From positions 124,001 through 188,000 of the forward strand of contig CP084609.1 in the NCBI GenBank assembly GCA_025917655.1: 64,000 nucleotides of DNA, in the 5' to 3' direction. The position numbers and the translations under genes are program-made. Positions 34,172-46,443 of this stretch are shown piece by piece (position 1 is the stretch's first letter; each line of letters starts with the position of its first letter). The notes under the pieces were generated by a model, which was not told the DNA's origin, did not search any database, and saw only the letters and a program-made list of their open reading frames with translations. This DNA comes from Chlorella sorokiniana. Its lineage: Eukaryota > Chlorophyta > Trebouxiophyceae > Chlorellales > Chlorellaceae.

Positions 34172-37100
34172 TTATGCCCGGGACAGCGCAGAGGGGGCGA
34201 GCCCAGCACAGGAGAGCAGGAGGCGCCCGCTGCAGGCGGCGGCAGCACCAATGGGCGGCTGCTCGCCGCCGCACGAGCTCACCGCTGAAATCGACGTCGG
34301 GGTGGGAGCCAGGAAGATGCGGGCGCCGCGTGTGTTGCGAAACGGTACCACCCCGCGGTACGCCCCCGCGGCACCCCGTCCTGCACGCACAGGGCAGGCA
34401 GCATGCACAGGCAGCATTGTGCACAGCAGCATTGTGCATGGGAAGTGGGAACGGCACAAAAAAAGCGGGAAAGTGTTTTAACGAAAGGGAGAAGGAGTTG
34501 CTGGGCCGTCCAGCGCTGGCAGGCTGCAAAGCTGGCGGGCTGCACGTGCGGCGCAGCAGCGGCGGTGTGGGGTGCTCGCAATTGGCGGCGGCGGGGAGGA
34601 GGGGGATGAGGGGTGGGCATCCTGGAGCGTTTCAGGCGCCTTCCCGAGGCCTTCCCGCCAAAGCTGGGAAGGCGGCATCGACAAGGTACACAGCACAGCG
34701 CAACACACCACGGCAAGCAAAATCGGGCAAAGCTCAGCGTGCGCAGCGCACCCGCCACTCCCGCAGCATGCGCAGCTTCCCCCGTCAGCTGCTCGTACTG
34801 CTGCTGGCTGCTGTACCGCAGCACATAGTCCCGCCCTGGGGCCGCCTGGGCCACCTCGTCTGTACAGGGACACAAGGGAAATCGTGTGGGTGGGGTGTGT
34901 GAGTGTGCAGCGATGGTGGGGAGGCTGAGAGGAGGCGGGGGTGGAGGTGTTGGGTGGGGGTGGGGGTGAGAGGGGGTTGGAAATGGAGTGCCACGCGCCC
35001 GGCGGGGCGCCAGCCTCGCCACACAGCCAGCTGCAGCAATCCATGGCACACGTAACACATGCCGGGAGGAAGTGTCTTCAAGGACAGCCCAAAGCTGCGC
35101 AGCTGGTATTGCGCACCCAGCGTGGCGAGGGGGTGGCCGCCGCGAGCTCAGACTGGAGCAGCGCCTCGTACCGCTCGGCTTGCAGGTACGACAGGTCGTA
35201 CTGCCGCCACGGCACGTCCTCTGCATGGCAGCCGCAGCAGCAGCAGCGCCCCCGCTGCGCTATCAGCCCGCGCCTGTTTTTGAGGCCCTTTCATCCTTTA
35301 TTTCAGCAGCAGCAGCAGCAGCAGCGCCCCCTCCGCCGCCGCCCACCCGCGTTGAGCTTGATGGGCTTCAGGAAGAGGCGGAAGTACTGGCCCGAGGAGG
35401 AGCCCAGGTCGCCAAAGTTGTAGGTGCGGCACACCTCGGGGCTGCGGGGTGGTGGGTGGGTGTGGGTGACTGTAAGTGTGTGTGTGTGTGGGTGGGTGGG
35501 TGGGGGGGGGGCGGGTTACGTGGGGTGTTGTGAGGTGTTCTGCGTGTTTGAATGTGGTGGTGGAGGGGGGGTGATGTGATGTGGCGGGGTGGAGGATTGG
35601 GGTGCACTTGTGGAAAGCAGGGGGTGTGGCGCTGCGTGGGGTAGTAAGGCTAGAACACCCAGCAGCAGGCATGGCGGCACAGCGCAGCCGCCACACATGC
35701 AGCAACAGCTGCGGGTTGGGGGCCGGTCCGCTGGAGCAAGGCAGCAGCAGGGGAAGAAAGGAGGGCGCACCGGATGCACTGGCGGCCGCGCCGCGTGGTG
35801 TTCAGGCGCATGAAATCGTCCCAGTAGCCGCGAGGCCTGCAGAGGAATGGAAGAACAGAAAGCGTAACACCGTGGGGAGGAAAGAAGGAAAAGAAAGTGG
35901 GAAGACCGTGGGAAGCAAGGGAGCAACGTGAGGGGCAAGGCAGGCGTGCAGTCCAGGCGGGAGGCTGAGCACGAGGTGAACGATGACGCGATGACACGGC
36001 TCCGAAGGATGCCTTGGGTCAGGCCGTTTCAGGGCAGGAAAGCCGGGTACGGCAGCCTCGGCCAGAGCAGCGGCGACAAGCGGCGATGCGGCAGGCTGGG
36101 CAGCGGCGGCCGACGCACCAGCTGTCTTGCACCGACTGCCACACGCGGCGGTTGAGCATCCAGCCGAGCCCGGGGAAGAAGTCCGAGCGGTACAGCTGGC
36201 TGGCATTTGCCACGAAGCGGTCCTGCAGGGGCAATGAGGATGGGCATGAGAACAATAGATAAGAAAGAAACACACGTGGTCCGGTCCAAAAGAGGAGAGT
36301 GTGTGGGGCAAGACACAGGGTGGTGGGTTGGGTTAGAGAGGCAGGGAGAGGTGCATGCGCTGCAGCAGTGGGTCTGGACAGGGGGCCGGCCCCACAGCCA
36401 CCCCCGTCCCAGGCGTTCTTGCAGCTGCCCGGCAGCTTCTGCGCACCTGCCCATGGTCGTTCCAGGACGAAACGCAGTACAGGGTGGGATCGGCGTCCAG
36501 GACCGGGGCGGTGGCCTCGAAGAAAGGAAAGAAGTCCGGGGCCAGCTCCATGTCGTCCTGAGGCGGCGTGGAGCGCACAGGCACGGCGGTAGAGGATCGA
36601 AACGAGGCAGTACACCAGTGCACCAGAGCACAAGGCACCCCGCATGCACAGGGGCCGCATGCGAGGGAGCTTCCGGCGGGCCACGCTGCTGCCAAGCTGC
36701 GGCAGGGCACCGGCGATACCTTCCCTCAGCGACCGGCTGAGCTTGCGATGCAACACCCAGACTTGTGCCGCATGAAGGTGCGGACACTCTCCTTCCAAAC
36801 ACACACACACACACCCACACGCACACACACACACACACACACACAACCACCATCCCCCCCCTCCCCACCCCACACAAGCGCACACACACACACAAACATA
36901 CACACACACACACACAGCACACCACCCAGCGCTTGCCTCCAGTATGATCAGGCGGTTGTATCCAAAGCAGTCGAAGAAGGTGCGCAGGATGAACCTGGGG
37001 GCGCGGGGGGAAGGGGCAGAGCAGGGATGCAAGGCGCTCCTTCATGGCTGCTCACGCTTTGCTTGGCGGCACATGCACATGCGAGGAGGTATCGGGCGGT

Positions 37101-39361
37101 TGGCGGCGGCGCAAGCACAGGCGGGCCGCCCAGGCCTGTGTGTGGGCAGGCTGGCAGGCGGCAGTGCAGGCAGGCAGGCAGGCTGGCAGTGCCCAGGCGG
37201 GCTCCAGCGGGGAGGAGCAGACCGAGCTTGGCGTCTCGCCGCCCCCGCCCGTGCAGCAGCTGTCCGCAGCACTGCAAGAGAGAATGAGGGCTCGGGCCAG
37301 CTGCTGTCGCCTCACTTGTAGTGGTTGGCAATGCGATAGTACACCACCTTCTCCTTCTTGCCCGCCGGTACCGGCGGTACCAGCTCCTGGTGCTGCAGGA
37401 AGCTGAGGCGGTCCAGGTGCTGCGGTACGGATGAGGGGGCCGGGAACGGGTACAATCGCTGGCTGGCCACGAGGACAGACCAGGAAAAAGTCAGGAACGG
37501 GTGCGGTGCACTGTGGAGGTGTGTGCGACGATGGTGTGGGAAGGGAGCACGGAGGGCCCCTGTGCTGGTGTGGGATGGGAGAGCAGGGGGCACCCCTGCA
37601 GCCCCACCTGCGCCGCCACATCCTGTACCCCGCTGGCATTGAAGTCCTGTGACACGTACAGCGGAAACTTGTGCCTGCAGACACAAGAAGAGGCGCCCAG
37701 CAGCGCACGGCCGTCAGCGCGGCACGGGCCGGCAGCTTTGCGCGCTGCATGCAAGGGCAGCGCTTGGGACGGGTGGGCGGGGCGGCAGCGGACGGGGCAG
37801 AGGCGGGAGGCGGGAGATGTGCGGCCGGCGCGTGCCTGTTACCGGGGTCGCGGCTGTGTGCCGCAAACAGGCTGTCCAGCATGCGTTCCAGGTATTTGGC
37901 CCTGCCAGGAGAACAAGGGTTGGGCACAGGAGCCGGGCTGGAGGCAAGGGCACAAGCGGAAGCGTACAGAAGAAGCGCCAGCATTTAAACACAGCGAGGC
38001 GGTGAGAACACGTGCAAACAGTGCCCCCGCCCCCGTCCCTATCCTGCCGCAGCCTCCTGAACAGGAAAAGAACTGCCACACACACATGCGCCGACACACC
38101 AAAGACAGGCACAGCCCCCTGCCCTCCCCATCGCACCTGTTGAATGTGACCACCACCACCGCCGCCACGGCGCCGGGGGCGGGCGGCCCCTCACCCACAC
38201 ATGCGCCATCCTCATTCCCTGAAAGCAGGGCGGCCACAAGGGCGGCACGCCGGTTGGAAGGGGACATGCCTGTTCGCTGGCGGCGAAGCAGCACAGCTGC
38301 AGCCAGGGAGCCGGCCTCCTCTTCCCGCAAGCAGCGCAGTTTCAGCAGAACATCCAGCAGGGAATCGAAAGCAAAGAGCGTCAGCAGAGCCTGGCCTGGG
38401 GGAAGACTGCTGTGCCCTCCACAGGCGGCGGCCGCCCGGCCGCCAGCGCCGCCGCCGCCGCAGCCTGCGCGGCGCGCAGCCGCTGCACCCGCTCCTCACT
38501 GTAGTTGCTGCTTTGCTGCAGCAAAACAGTGGGTCAGGGGTAGAAATGAAACAGAAAGCAAGGCGCAGTGCAGGGGGGCAGCGTGGTCCCCAGCGCGGTT
38601 GCCGAGCGGGCGGCTGTGTGCACAGGTGCCAGCCAGACAGCGGCGGCTGTGCGGCGGGTTAGCGGCGCCATTGTAAAGCACAGCCAAGCGGGTGGATCGG
38701 CCGCACACGTGCCGAAAGCGCTGGCCGGCAGCGAGACGCGCCTAGAGCGCGAGCCTGCGGCGGCGCAAGAACCAGGAAAAGCAGGGCTGGGAGGGCGGGG
38801 GGCCCATCAGCAGGCAGAGGCACCCACCAGTAGCAGCCGCTCTTGCTCCTTGCGGCTGACAAACTTGCGCGCAGGCACCTTTGCCGGCTTGGCCTCGGCG
38901 GCGGGCTTGCGGGCGCGCTCCTGCGGGCACAGGGCGGCCAGGCAGCCGGGCAGGGCTGTGGTTGAACTGAAGGAGAAGAACGATGGCCGAACTGCGCTTG
39001 GAATGCAGCGACGTCAAGGAGCTGCAGCCGCTCAGCTGCTGCGGACAGACAGCCTTGCCTTGGCTGCCGAGATGCGTCTGTAGTAGGTCGCCACCACCAC
39101 AATCTGCGGCACACGCGGAATGCAGCGCTGAGCCGACCCACGGCTTGGGAGGAGCGGCGGGCGAGGTGCGGCTGCGCGGCGGCGGCAACCGCCGCTGCCA
39201 CCGCAGCGTGGGCACTTGAATGGCGCAGATCTCCACACTGCTGTTGCTCCCCAACATACCTGCAAAGCACAGAAAGCGAGCAGCGCCGCCAAGAGCAGGT
39301 TTCGATACCGCCATCTGCGGCTGCCGCGGCGGTGCGACGGCTGATGATAGACAGCGATCAT
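34172..39361 (-). CDS. MGAT1: alpha-1,3-mannosyl-glycoprotein beta-1,2-N-acetylglucosaminyltransferase I (GnTI)
   Basis: Golgi enzyme adding the first GlcNAc to Man5 N-glycans, the gateway to complex glycans. Exon 1 (39361-39260) encodes a type II anchor: basic tail RRGSRRWRYRN then LLLAALLAFCAL. Stem exons follow. The catalytic part has VAAVVVVTFNR, AKYLERMLDSLFAAHSRDP, HKFPLYVSQDFNASG, VVYYRIANHYK, TFFDCFGYNRLIILE joined to DDMELAPDFFPFFEA (the EDD metal-binding motif straddles an intron), CVSSWNDHGQ, LYRSDFFPGLGWMLNRRVW, YWDDFMRLNTTRRGRQCIR, EVCRTYNFGDLGSSSGQYF, DVPWRQYDLSYLQAERYEAL and DGVPRGAYRGVVPFR. The intron splitting EDD has a GCAAGC donor (36936). C/G runs at 34363-34367 and 37844-37847 appear one base short. 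The exact C-terminus after IFLAP is uncertain. An in-frame upstream ATG at 39448 is an alternative start. Confidence 0.95.
34900..35600. repeat. G/T-rich simple repeats in MGAT1 introns
   Basis: Two clusters: GGGTGGGGGTGGGGG-type sequence (34934-34975) and GTGTGTGGGTGGGTGGGTGG-type sequence (about 35455-35510), with diffuse GT/GGT-rich sequence to 35600. They have several G runs of three or more on the plus strand, the non-template strand being C-rich. Confidence 0.7.
36798..36926. repeat. (CA)n-rich microsatellite in an MGAT1 intron
   Basis: CA runs broken by CCC and CATC interruptions, inside the intron that separates LIILE from DDMEL. Confidence 0.9.
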
Positions 39362-39606
39362 TGTCTGCCATGACAAGGAATACTGGGGATCAATGCCAAC
39401 AGGCCTCGATGGGTGATGGAACGCGACGTAGTACAGGTGCGGGTACATAGCAGTCGAGGAGGTTCAGAGGCGCTGTAAGATGACAGTGTACCACTCAGCG
39501 TGATACAGACCGAGGGAAACCGTAGCCTGTGCAGTTCAGGGGTTTCACCCTCTCAGAGCGAGGCAGAAAGGAAACAGAGGTATTCTGCTGCTCCAAAACT
39601 TTTCCC
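39362..39606. promoter_or_regulatory. short divergent spacer, likely bidirectional promoter (MGAT1 / MMTAG2)
   Basis: Only 245 bases separate the two start codons in opposite directions, so both promoters and 5'UTRs must share or overlap this spacer. No sharp core element was identified; TATATATA at about 39615 lies just inside MMTAG2 coding sequence. Confidence 0.6.
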
Positions 39607-42048
39607 ATGGCTGGTATATATAATGGCCCGGCAAGGGGAGGGACGAGAGGTGCGTAGGTCCCCTGCCTGAGGAGGTGATGTGTTGGACTCGCAGTGCTGC
39701 TTCCGTTGTGCCCTTTACACCGTGCCATCATCGACTGGATGCTCGCCGCTCTCTGTTGGACGGGCCGTGGCGCCTGTTTTGCACGTTGGCCGCCCTCGTC
39801 GCCTGCCGCGGCTGCCGCCGAACCCTCAGTGCTAAAACGCGCTCCGCATCTGCCGCCTTGATTCTGCCGCCCTGGTTCTCGCTGCAGGCGGCCGCGACCA
39901 ATTCAACTGGGAAAACGTGAGGGCGGATAAGGAGAGGGAGTACTACCTTGGGCACAGCGTCAAGGTGGGGGCGGCGGCCGGTTCCGACATCTGTTTGTTT
40001 TGCGTTCTTGTTCGCGCGTCGCCATGCCCTGTGTGCTGCTGTGCTGGGTGTGCAGCCGGGCTGGGAGCCTCCAGCTGGGAGCCACGACATGCGCTCGCTG
40101 CCCAGCCTGCCGCCCCCTCTCCGCGGCGACCCCCCCGACGCCGCCCTCCACCCTCGCCCGTGTGTGTGCTTCTGTGTGCGCAGGCGCTCACGGGGCGTTG
40201 GCAGAAGGGCAAGGACGTGTACTGGTACACGAGGGACGTGGATAAAGACGGCGCGAATGCGGCGGCGGAGCTGGCGCTGGTGAAGCAGCGGGAGCAGGAC
40301 TTGATGATGGAGGTGCGCTGCTGGGTGCTGTCGGGTTGTGCTGTGTGTTGTGTCGTTTTGTGTTGGCCTTGGTGCCGGGTCCCCTGTTTTGGCTTGGTCT
40401 TGCTGCCGGGTCCTCTGTTTTGGCTTGGCCTTGCTGCCGGGTCCTTTGTTTTGGCTTGTTCCTGTTGCCTGGTCCTCTGCTTTGGCTGCCTTGGGTATGA
40501 GGGCTGGCAGGCCTGCAGCGGCACTTGGGCAGAGTCCGTACCACCCGGCATAGGGGCGGGACATGCAGCGCAAAGGAGCCGGGAGGCGCTCCTCTGCCGC
40601 TGGAAGGGGAGCCTCTGACGACGCGGGGCGGCAGAAGGCGTCGTGCGCTTTGTGCCGTGTTTGGCCGCCGCTTGCTTTCCAAGCTCTCATTCTTTCTGTG
40701 TCAAAGCATCACTTTCTGCCCTCCCTTCTCCCCCCTTCAGGCGCTGGGAGTGAAGCCCAAGGCGCCCAAGCAGCTGAAGCAGCCTCAGCTGGACAAGCAG
40801 GACATGCAGCGCCTGCTGCACGGCAACCGTGAGCGGCTGTGCCGCAGCTGCACCGCAGCTGCTCTGCTGCACTCGCGTCGCCTGCCCTGCCGCTGCTCGG
40901 GGCTGTCGGGCCTTATTGCCCTTCCCTAGCTGCCATCGCCTTGCCTCTTTTAGCGCTCTAAGCTCGCCCGGTTTGCCCCCCGCGCCCCCCCCCTCGCTGT
41001 GCAGCCGACGAGCCGGAGGAGGCCGGTGCTGCTGCTGCCGTGGCGGAGGCGGACAGGGTCAAGGGGCTGGGCTTTCATGCCAGCCTCACGACAGGTGGGC
41101 ACCGCCCGCTTGGCGCCCCAGCCCGCCTCGCTTCTGCACCTGTTCTCAGCAGGCGGTGCATGTGCCACGGCGCCTCTCTGCACTCTGCTGCAGCGATTCT
41201 TGGAGCGGGGGCCTTGCTGCATGCGGGGGTTATGAATGCTGGTCAGCTGGTGCTCTGGCTGGGTCCCTCCCCCACCCACCCTCACCCCCTTCCCCCTCAC
41301 GGAAAAGGGGCCCAACTGCTGGCTGCCCCTCACACACACACACCAACCCCTTCTTGTGGCATGCAGGCGCCATCCAGGCGGGCGCCAGCCAGGAGACGCT
41401 GGCGGGCGTGGGGGCGGCGGGGAGCCCGGCCCGGCCGCCGCCGCCGCGCAACCGCCGCGGGGTGGGGCGGCGGCAGCACAGCAGGAGGCCCCCGGCGCGG
41501 GGCTCAGCCGGGAACAGATCGCAGAGGTGAAGCGGCTGCGCAAGAAGGAGGAGAAAAAGGCCGCAAAGAAGGCGAAACGGGAGGCGAAAAAGGTGCGGCA
41601 GCGGCGGCCTGAGGAGGAAAGCACAGCAACTTGCCGCGTGCAGGCGTCTGTGCTGGTGTTTCAGCACATGTCTACTGACTCGCCCCGCAAACTTATACAT
41701 CTTCAGGCGAAGAAGAAGGCCAAGAAGGAGAAAAGGAGCAAGAAGAAGCGCTCGCGCAGCAGCGACAGCAGCAGCGGCAGCAGCAGCGGCGGCTCGGACG
41801 GCGAGGCCGAGCGCGGCCTCCCGCCCGCCGCGGCCCCCGCACGGGGCCCTGGCGGCGATCGCAGCCGCAGCCCTGCGGAGCACCGCGGGCGGCGGCACGG
41901 CAGCAGGGAGCGCGGGGCAGAGCGGGCGGCTGAGCGGCGGCGCAGCCGGGAACGCAGCGGCGAGCGGGGTCGCGATCACGGCCGGGGCGCACCCGCAGCC
42001 CGCAGCGCCCTGCCTTCAGGCGCTGATGATGTTGATTTGCTGCGGTAA
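39607..42048 (+). CDS. MMTAG2: MMTAG2 (multiple myeloma tumour-associated protein 2) homologue, SR-like
   Basis: Member of the MMtag domain family, nuclear proteins of poorly known role, thought to be linked to RNA processing. Exon 1 (39607-39649) encodes MAGIYNGPARGGTR. It joins in phase to exon 2 (39888-39964) GRDQFNWENVRADKEREYYL, then exon 3 (40184-40312) LTGRWQKGKDVYWYTRD and exon 4 (from 40741) LGVKPKAPKQLKQPQLDKQD. This reproduces the family's N-terminal domain in order. Later exons add RVKGLGFHASLTT, a lysine-rich coiled segment EQIAEVKRLRKKEEKKAAKK and an RS/RE-rich tail (RRRSRERSGERGRDHGRG) ending DDVDLLR. The tail resembles splicing-factor RS domains. All junctions given are GT-AG. 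The gene is divergent from MGAT1. Confidence 0.92.
40364..40492. repeat. 32-33 bp minisatellite, four copies, in an MMTAG2 intron
   Basis: Four imperfect units of the form TGGYCTTGCTGCCGGGTCCT followed by CTGTTTTGGCT lie head to tail in the intron between 40312 and 40741. Confidence 0.85.
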
Positions 42049-42441
42049 TGGTCCCCTGTGAAAGCTTCTGCACTGGCAGGCTGGCATTAAGCTGGGCCAT
42101 AAAGCCCTGGTAGCGGCGTGGCTGCGGCGCTTGTCGCCCCCAGGCTCGTCCTGGGTGCCCACCATGCCCATGGCGGCTTGCCGATTCGCGCTCTCGACTG
42201 TGCAGGGTTCGAAGAACGACATCCTCTGCGGATTCCAGGGCCCGGGAGTGCACAGCCAAACGCAGTGTACTGCCGCATCACCTCGACTCGGGTGACAGAA
42301 ACAACAGCTGCTGGGATGGGGCATTGCAAACGTTTCACATCCATTCAACGGATATATACAGCTGCAGACTCGACCCGTCAGTGACCGCTGGGGTTGCTGC
42401 AGGCCAAAGGGGTTCGCTGCAATTCTGCAGAGCGCGGCTCA
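42049..42441. other. spacer between MMTAG2 and the ABHD11-like gene
   Basis: About 390 bases holding the MMTAG2 3'UTR and the next gene's promoter. No further ORF is supported. Confidence 0.4.
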
Positions 42442-44383
42442 ATGGCGGCTCCGGGGCTGTCATGCAGCCGGACAGCAACGTCCCCAGCAGCATTAGCGGG
42501 CAGCGCGGCGCGGCAGCTGGCGTGCCCAGTCCCTAGGCCGGCTCAGGGGAGATCGGCGCGTCAACGATTGAGCGTGTCCGCCTATGCCCCCGCCTCGGCA
42601 GCCACCGCAGCCTCTCCCTAGATCTGAGGTCCTCCAGCAGCGCAGCAGCAGCACCGCCGGCACCAACAACCAGCAGCCGGCCGGCGGCGCCCGCCGCTCC
42701 CGAGCCCCTCCTGGTGAGCACTCGGTGCCAGCCCAGCGGGCCACGCTGCCCTCGCTGACCGCCACCTGCCTGCTGTGCAGCCTGGCCTGGCTCACAGCTA
42801 TGGCTGGGTGCTGGTGGCTGCGCGTTTCCCGCATTCTGTCCCCGCCCACTCGCATTCTGGCAGCCCTCCCATGACGCCCCACCTCCGCCCACCTACCAAG
42901 CCAACTCGCCTTCCCTCACACCCGTCCTCCTTCGTTTCGATGCATGCAGGCATACGAGATGGTGCAGGGCCCGCTGGTGCGCTACTCGGCGGGGGCTCAC
43001 CCCTCCCGGGTGCCCACCGCCGTCTTGGTGCACGGCATCCTGGGCCGCCGCCAGAACATGCGCTCCTCCTTTGCGCAGCGCATCGTGGAGGGCTTCCCGC
43101 ACTGGCAGGTGCGCGTCTCTCGCGTGTATTTTGCCGGCAGGTGGTTGTGTTCTGCAGACGCAACGGCTGTGCGTTGTTGGTGTGAGGCAATCTTGCTTCG
43201 GCTCCTTTGCCTGCCCATCCCCCAACTTCCTCCCTGACCCGCGTTCCTCCTTTCCACCCCGTCGCCGCCCCAGGTCCTGCTCGTCGACCTGCGCTGCCAC
43301 GGCGGGTCGGCGGCGCTGTCGCCCCAGCTGCGCGGCCCGCACGGCGTGGCCGCCGCGGCCGCCGACGTCCTGCGCCTGCTCTCCTCCCTCAAGCTCTTCC
43401 CTGAGATGCTCATCGGCCACTCGTTCGGCGGCAAGGTGGTGCTGGAGATGACGCAGGCGTGGAGCGGCGGCGCCGCCAAGCGCGTGCCGCGCCCCGTGCA
43501 AGTGTGGGTGCTGGACGCCCTGCCGGGGAGGTGCGTTCGGGGGACATGGGCGGCGCCGACCGTCCCGCCGACCTCATCTCCACGCTGCAAGCGGTGCCGC
43601 TGCCGCTGCCCAGCCGCCACGCACTGGTGGCTCACCTGGAGGCGGCCGGCTTCTCCCGCACGGTGGCGGCATGGGCAGCCACCAACCTGGGGCCCGCCCC
43701 GGCGGCGGCCCCGGACTGTCCTGGACCTTTGACCTGCCGGGCATCGCGCAGATGTTCCGGTGAGCGGAAGCTGCCGGGAAGCTTTGCCCTCCGGCATGGC
43801 GGGCATGCACGGTGCCGCGCCAAGCAGCCGGGCCTGTTGAGATGCCGTGTTTGTGTGGGTGGGTAGGAAGGGGTGGGGGCCCGCCGTTCTGGGGCCCTGC
43901 CTCCGGCTCTCCTGCCCATAGCCAATCGTAAATCCCCAGATGGCCGCCCTCCCGACCGTCCACTGTTGACTTTCCAATCCCTGTCCCCATCCCCTTCCCC
44001 ATTGACAGATCGTACGAGCAGACCGACCTGTGGCCGCTGCTGGCCGCCCCCGCCGACGGCCTGACCCTGTCTTTCGTCAAGGCGGAGCGGTCGACGTTCC
44101 GGTGGGGGAGGCGACGAGGCGCGCATCCGCGCGCTGGGCCACGCTGTGCACGAGCTGCGGGACTCGGGGCACTGGGTGCACACCGACAACCCGGGCGGCC
44201 TGTTTGACATCCTGGCGCCCAGCTTTGGAGGCGCGCCCGACCTGCACGCGCGCCGCTCCCCACCAGGCAGCCCGCGGGCGGGCGGCGGCGGCGGCGGCGG
44301 CGGCGGCGGCATAGCCAACAACATCGCGCCGTCGCCGGCGGGCCGCCGCCAGCAGGCGCCAGCTGGAGGGCCTGCTCATGTGA
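42442..44383 (+). CDS. alpha/beta-hydrolase, ABHD11-like, probably plastid
   Basis: Serine hydrolase of unknown substrate. The start at 42442 opens a Ser/Ala/Arg-rich leader (MAAPGLSCSRTATSPAAL ... RQRLSVSAYAPASAA) with the look of a chloroplast transit peptide. The catalytic body follows: AYEMVQGPLVRYSAGAHPS, VPTAVLVHGILGRRQNMRSS, VLLVDLRCHGGSAALSP, and the nucleophile elbow MLIGHSFGGKVVLEM. Downstream come VWVLDALPGEVRSGD, SWTFDLPGIAQMFR and the His segment HELRDSGHWVHTDNPGG. Order and motifs match ABHD11 and its plant relatives. Frame is kept only if four C/G runs each lack one base: 42616-42618, 43525-43528, 43709-43712 and 44104-44108. A poly-Gly run precedes RRQLEGLLM and a stop at 44383; an alternative frame runs to 44526. 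Confidence 0.87.
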
Positions 44384-45461
44384 GCCAGCTCTGGCCCTGC
44401 TGCACACAAGGCTGGATGGAGCTTTTTGGCGGGGGGTCCCCCGCACTCTGTCGCCGCTTTCCCGCCCCCTTTCCAAGTCGGCGTGCAGCCCGCAGCTTCT
44501 TACTACAATTACTACACCCCCGTTGAACTACTGCAGCAATCTCAACCTTGCATTGCACTGCAACCAGGCAGCCCTTTGCGCGAGGGCCGCGAATGCCCCG
44601 TGCCTGTGAGCGACGCCTGCGGCCATCAACTTGTTGGCCTTTCCCTCCCACCCTGCCCGCCCTTCAATCCTGTACAATGCCTGCAGCGCCGCAGCTGCGC
44701 AGCCCCAACCCCTTTACCTGCCTCCTCACTGCCGCTGTTCCCTGTACATCCCAGGCCCCGCTCTCTTCTATCCCTGCCTCCCTGTCGTCACCCAACGCAT
44801 GCCCATTCTTTCGATCCTGCGCACCTCCCCCGCCTTCCTGATTATCTCTCCCAATCCGTCTCCTGCTTCACTTTACCAGCCTGCCCCTCTTCTCGCGAGC
44901 AGCCGCAGGCAGCGCAGCCCTGCTGGGCTGACCCGCCCCCGCTTCCGCCTGCCCCCTCCAAGTGCGCACTGCTTTTCGTCCAGTATTCCTGTATTGAAGT
45001 GAGTGACCCCCGCGCCCTTGCCCTTCTTTGCTGCGTGCCGACGCATGGAGAGTAACAATGAATAAGCCAAGCACGCAATGGGGGGAGGGCAGGCGCCAGG
45101 GGTCAGATCTGTTCAACGCATGGCTTACTGCTGGGCGCCGTCATCACATGGGTCGAGGGGCCAGCGCACATGATGTGCTGGCGCCTGGCCACGGCTGCCG
45201 TACTTCGTTTCAGATCCGACAGCGGCGACCGACATGTACGAGGCTTGTTTGATTTCTGCCCGCGAGTGTTGAGTGATACGCAGCCCAGCTTCTCCAGTCC
45301 GCCCAGTTGCCGCCGATAAAGACGTGCATTCGCGCTGGCAGGGCACAAACGCGCCCGGGGCGGGTCACAGGAGCAGCAGCGGGCGCCTGTCCTGGCAGCG
45401 CCAGCAAGCCGCCGCTAGCGGGTCGCACCGCCTCGCGGGGCCAGCTTGCCGCCCACCAGGC
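44384..45461. other. intergenic stretch with no gene seen
   Basis: Pyrimidine-rich 3'UTR-like sequence to about 45000, then the upstream region of the coiled-coil gene. The 451-codon minus-strand frame at 45210-46565 is antisense to that gene and rejected. Confidence 0.4.
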
Positions 45462-46443
45462 ATGGCCGAGCTGCAGCCGCCGCATGAACAGCCGCCGCAG
45501 CATGCGACCGCCCTTGCTGTGCCAGCCGGCCAGGGTACGGGTCTGCAGCAGGCGGGCGACGCGGCGCCCGCAGGCCCGTCCCCAAACGGCGGCGCCGCCG
45601 CCGCCCCCCGCCGCCGCGCCGCCCGCCGCCTCGCTGGAGCTGCGGCGGCGGCTGGTGGCGGCGCTGCAGCGGCACGCGCAGCAGGCGGCGCTGCAGGCGG
45701 CGGCGGCGCAGCTGGTGCGAGAGCGGCAGGAGCGGCAGCGGGCCCCGGAGGAGGGCCACCAGCTGCGGCGGGGCGTGATGCTGCACAACGCGTTCGTCGC
45801 TCGGCAGCAGGCAAGCGGCAGGCTGGCAGGAAGAAAGAATACCCGCGAGTTCCATCGGCGGCAGGGTCGGGGCCAGAGGGGGGCGGGAGCGCGGCGGGCG
45901 GTGGCGGCGCTGCCTGTGGCCCCGCTCAGCCGCCGTTTCCCCGTCCTGCAGATGTCGCAGCGGGCTGGAAGCCGCGTGCCGCCGTACCCCATGTGCTGCT
46001 TTGACCGCTCAATTGTATCGCTGTGTACCGCAGATGGAGGACCTGTTGGGGCGGTACCGCTGGCGCATGGAGCTGCTGCAGGACGTGTTCCGCCCGCTGC
46101 TGCCACCGCCGGGAGCAAGCGGCGGCGGCGGCTCGCCCAACGGCGCCAGCTCAGCAGCAGCCGGCGGCTGGGCCGGGCGGCGGACGGCGAAGAGGGGCAG
46201 ACCGAGGGCCAGCGGCTGCTGGCGGCGGCGGTGGAGCGGCTGGGCGGCCGCGCCGCGCTGGAGGCGGCGGTCGCCGCAGCCGCCGCCGAGCCCGGCTGGC
46301 AGCCATCGGCGCCGCCGGAAGCCGTGGCGGCCGCCGTGGCGGAGGAGCGCAGGCGCCAGCTGGCGGAGTGGCTGCGGAGCGGCGGCGGCCTGGCAGAGCA
46401 GCCCACCAAGCTGCCTGCTGAGCCGCCGCCGCCGCCAGAGTGA
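45462..46443 (+). CDS. coiled-coil protein of unknown function
   Basis: Starts MAELQPPHEQPPQHATALAV. After an Ala/Pro-rich part with a frame slip near 45600 it forms a Leu/Gln/Arg helix, SLELRRRLVAALQRHAQQAA, then QLVRERQERQRAPEEGHQLR and HNAFVARQQ. A GCAAGC donor at 45811 joins to the exon at 46034 (MEDLLGRYRWRMELLQDVFR, then PLLPPPG). The end is RLLAAAVERLGGRAALEAAV and an Ala-rich helix with stop at 46443. The acceptor reads GTGTACCGCAG, one of the GTAC-type splice sites. The heptad-like spacing suggests an oligomeric structural or adaptor protein. I do not recognise the family. Confidence 0.6.

Noticed and set aside
42150-42240. Possible tRNA T-arm (GGGTTCGAAGAAC)
   Set aside because: No acceptor, D or anticodon stems fit at the required spacing; likewise GGTTCGAAATT near 59372.
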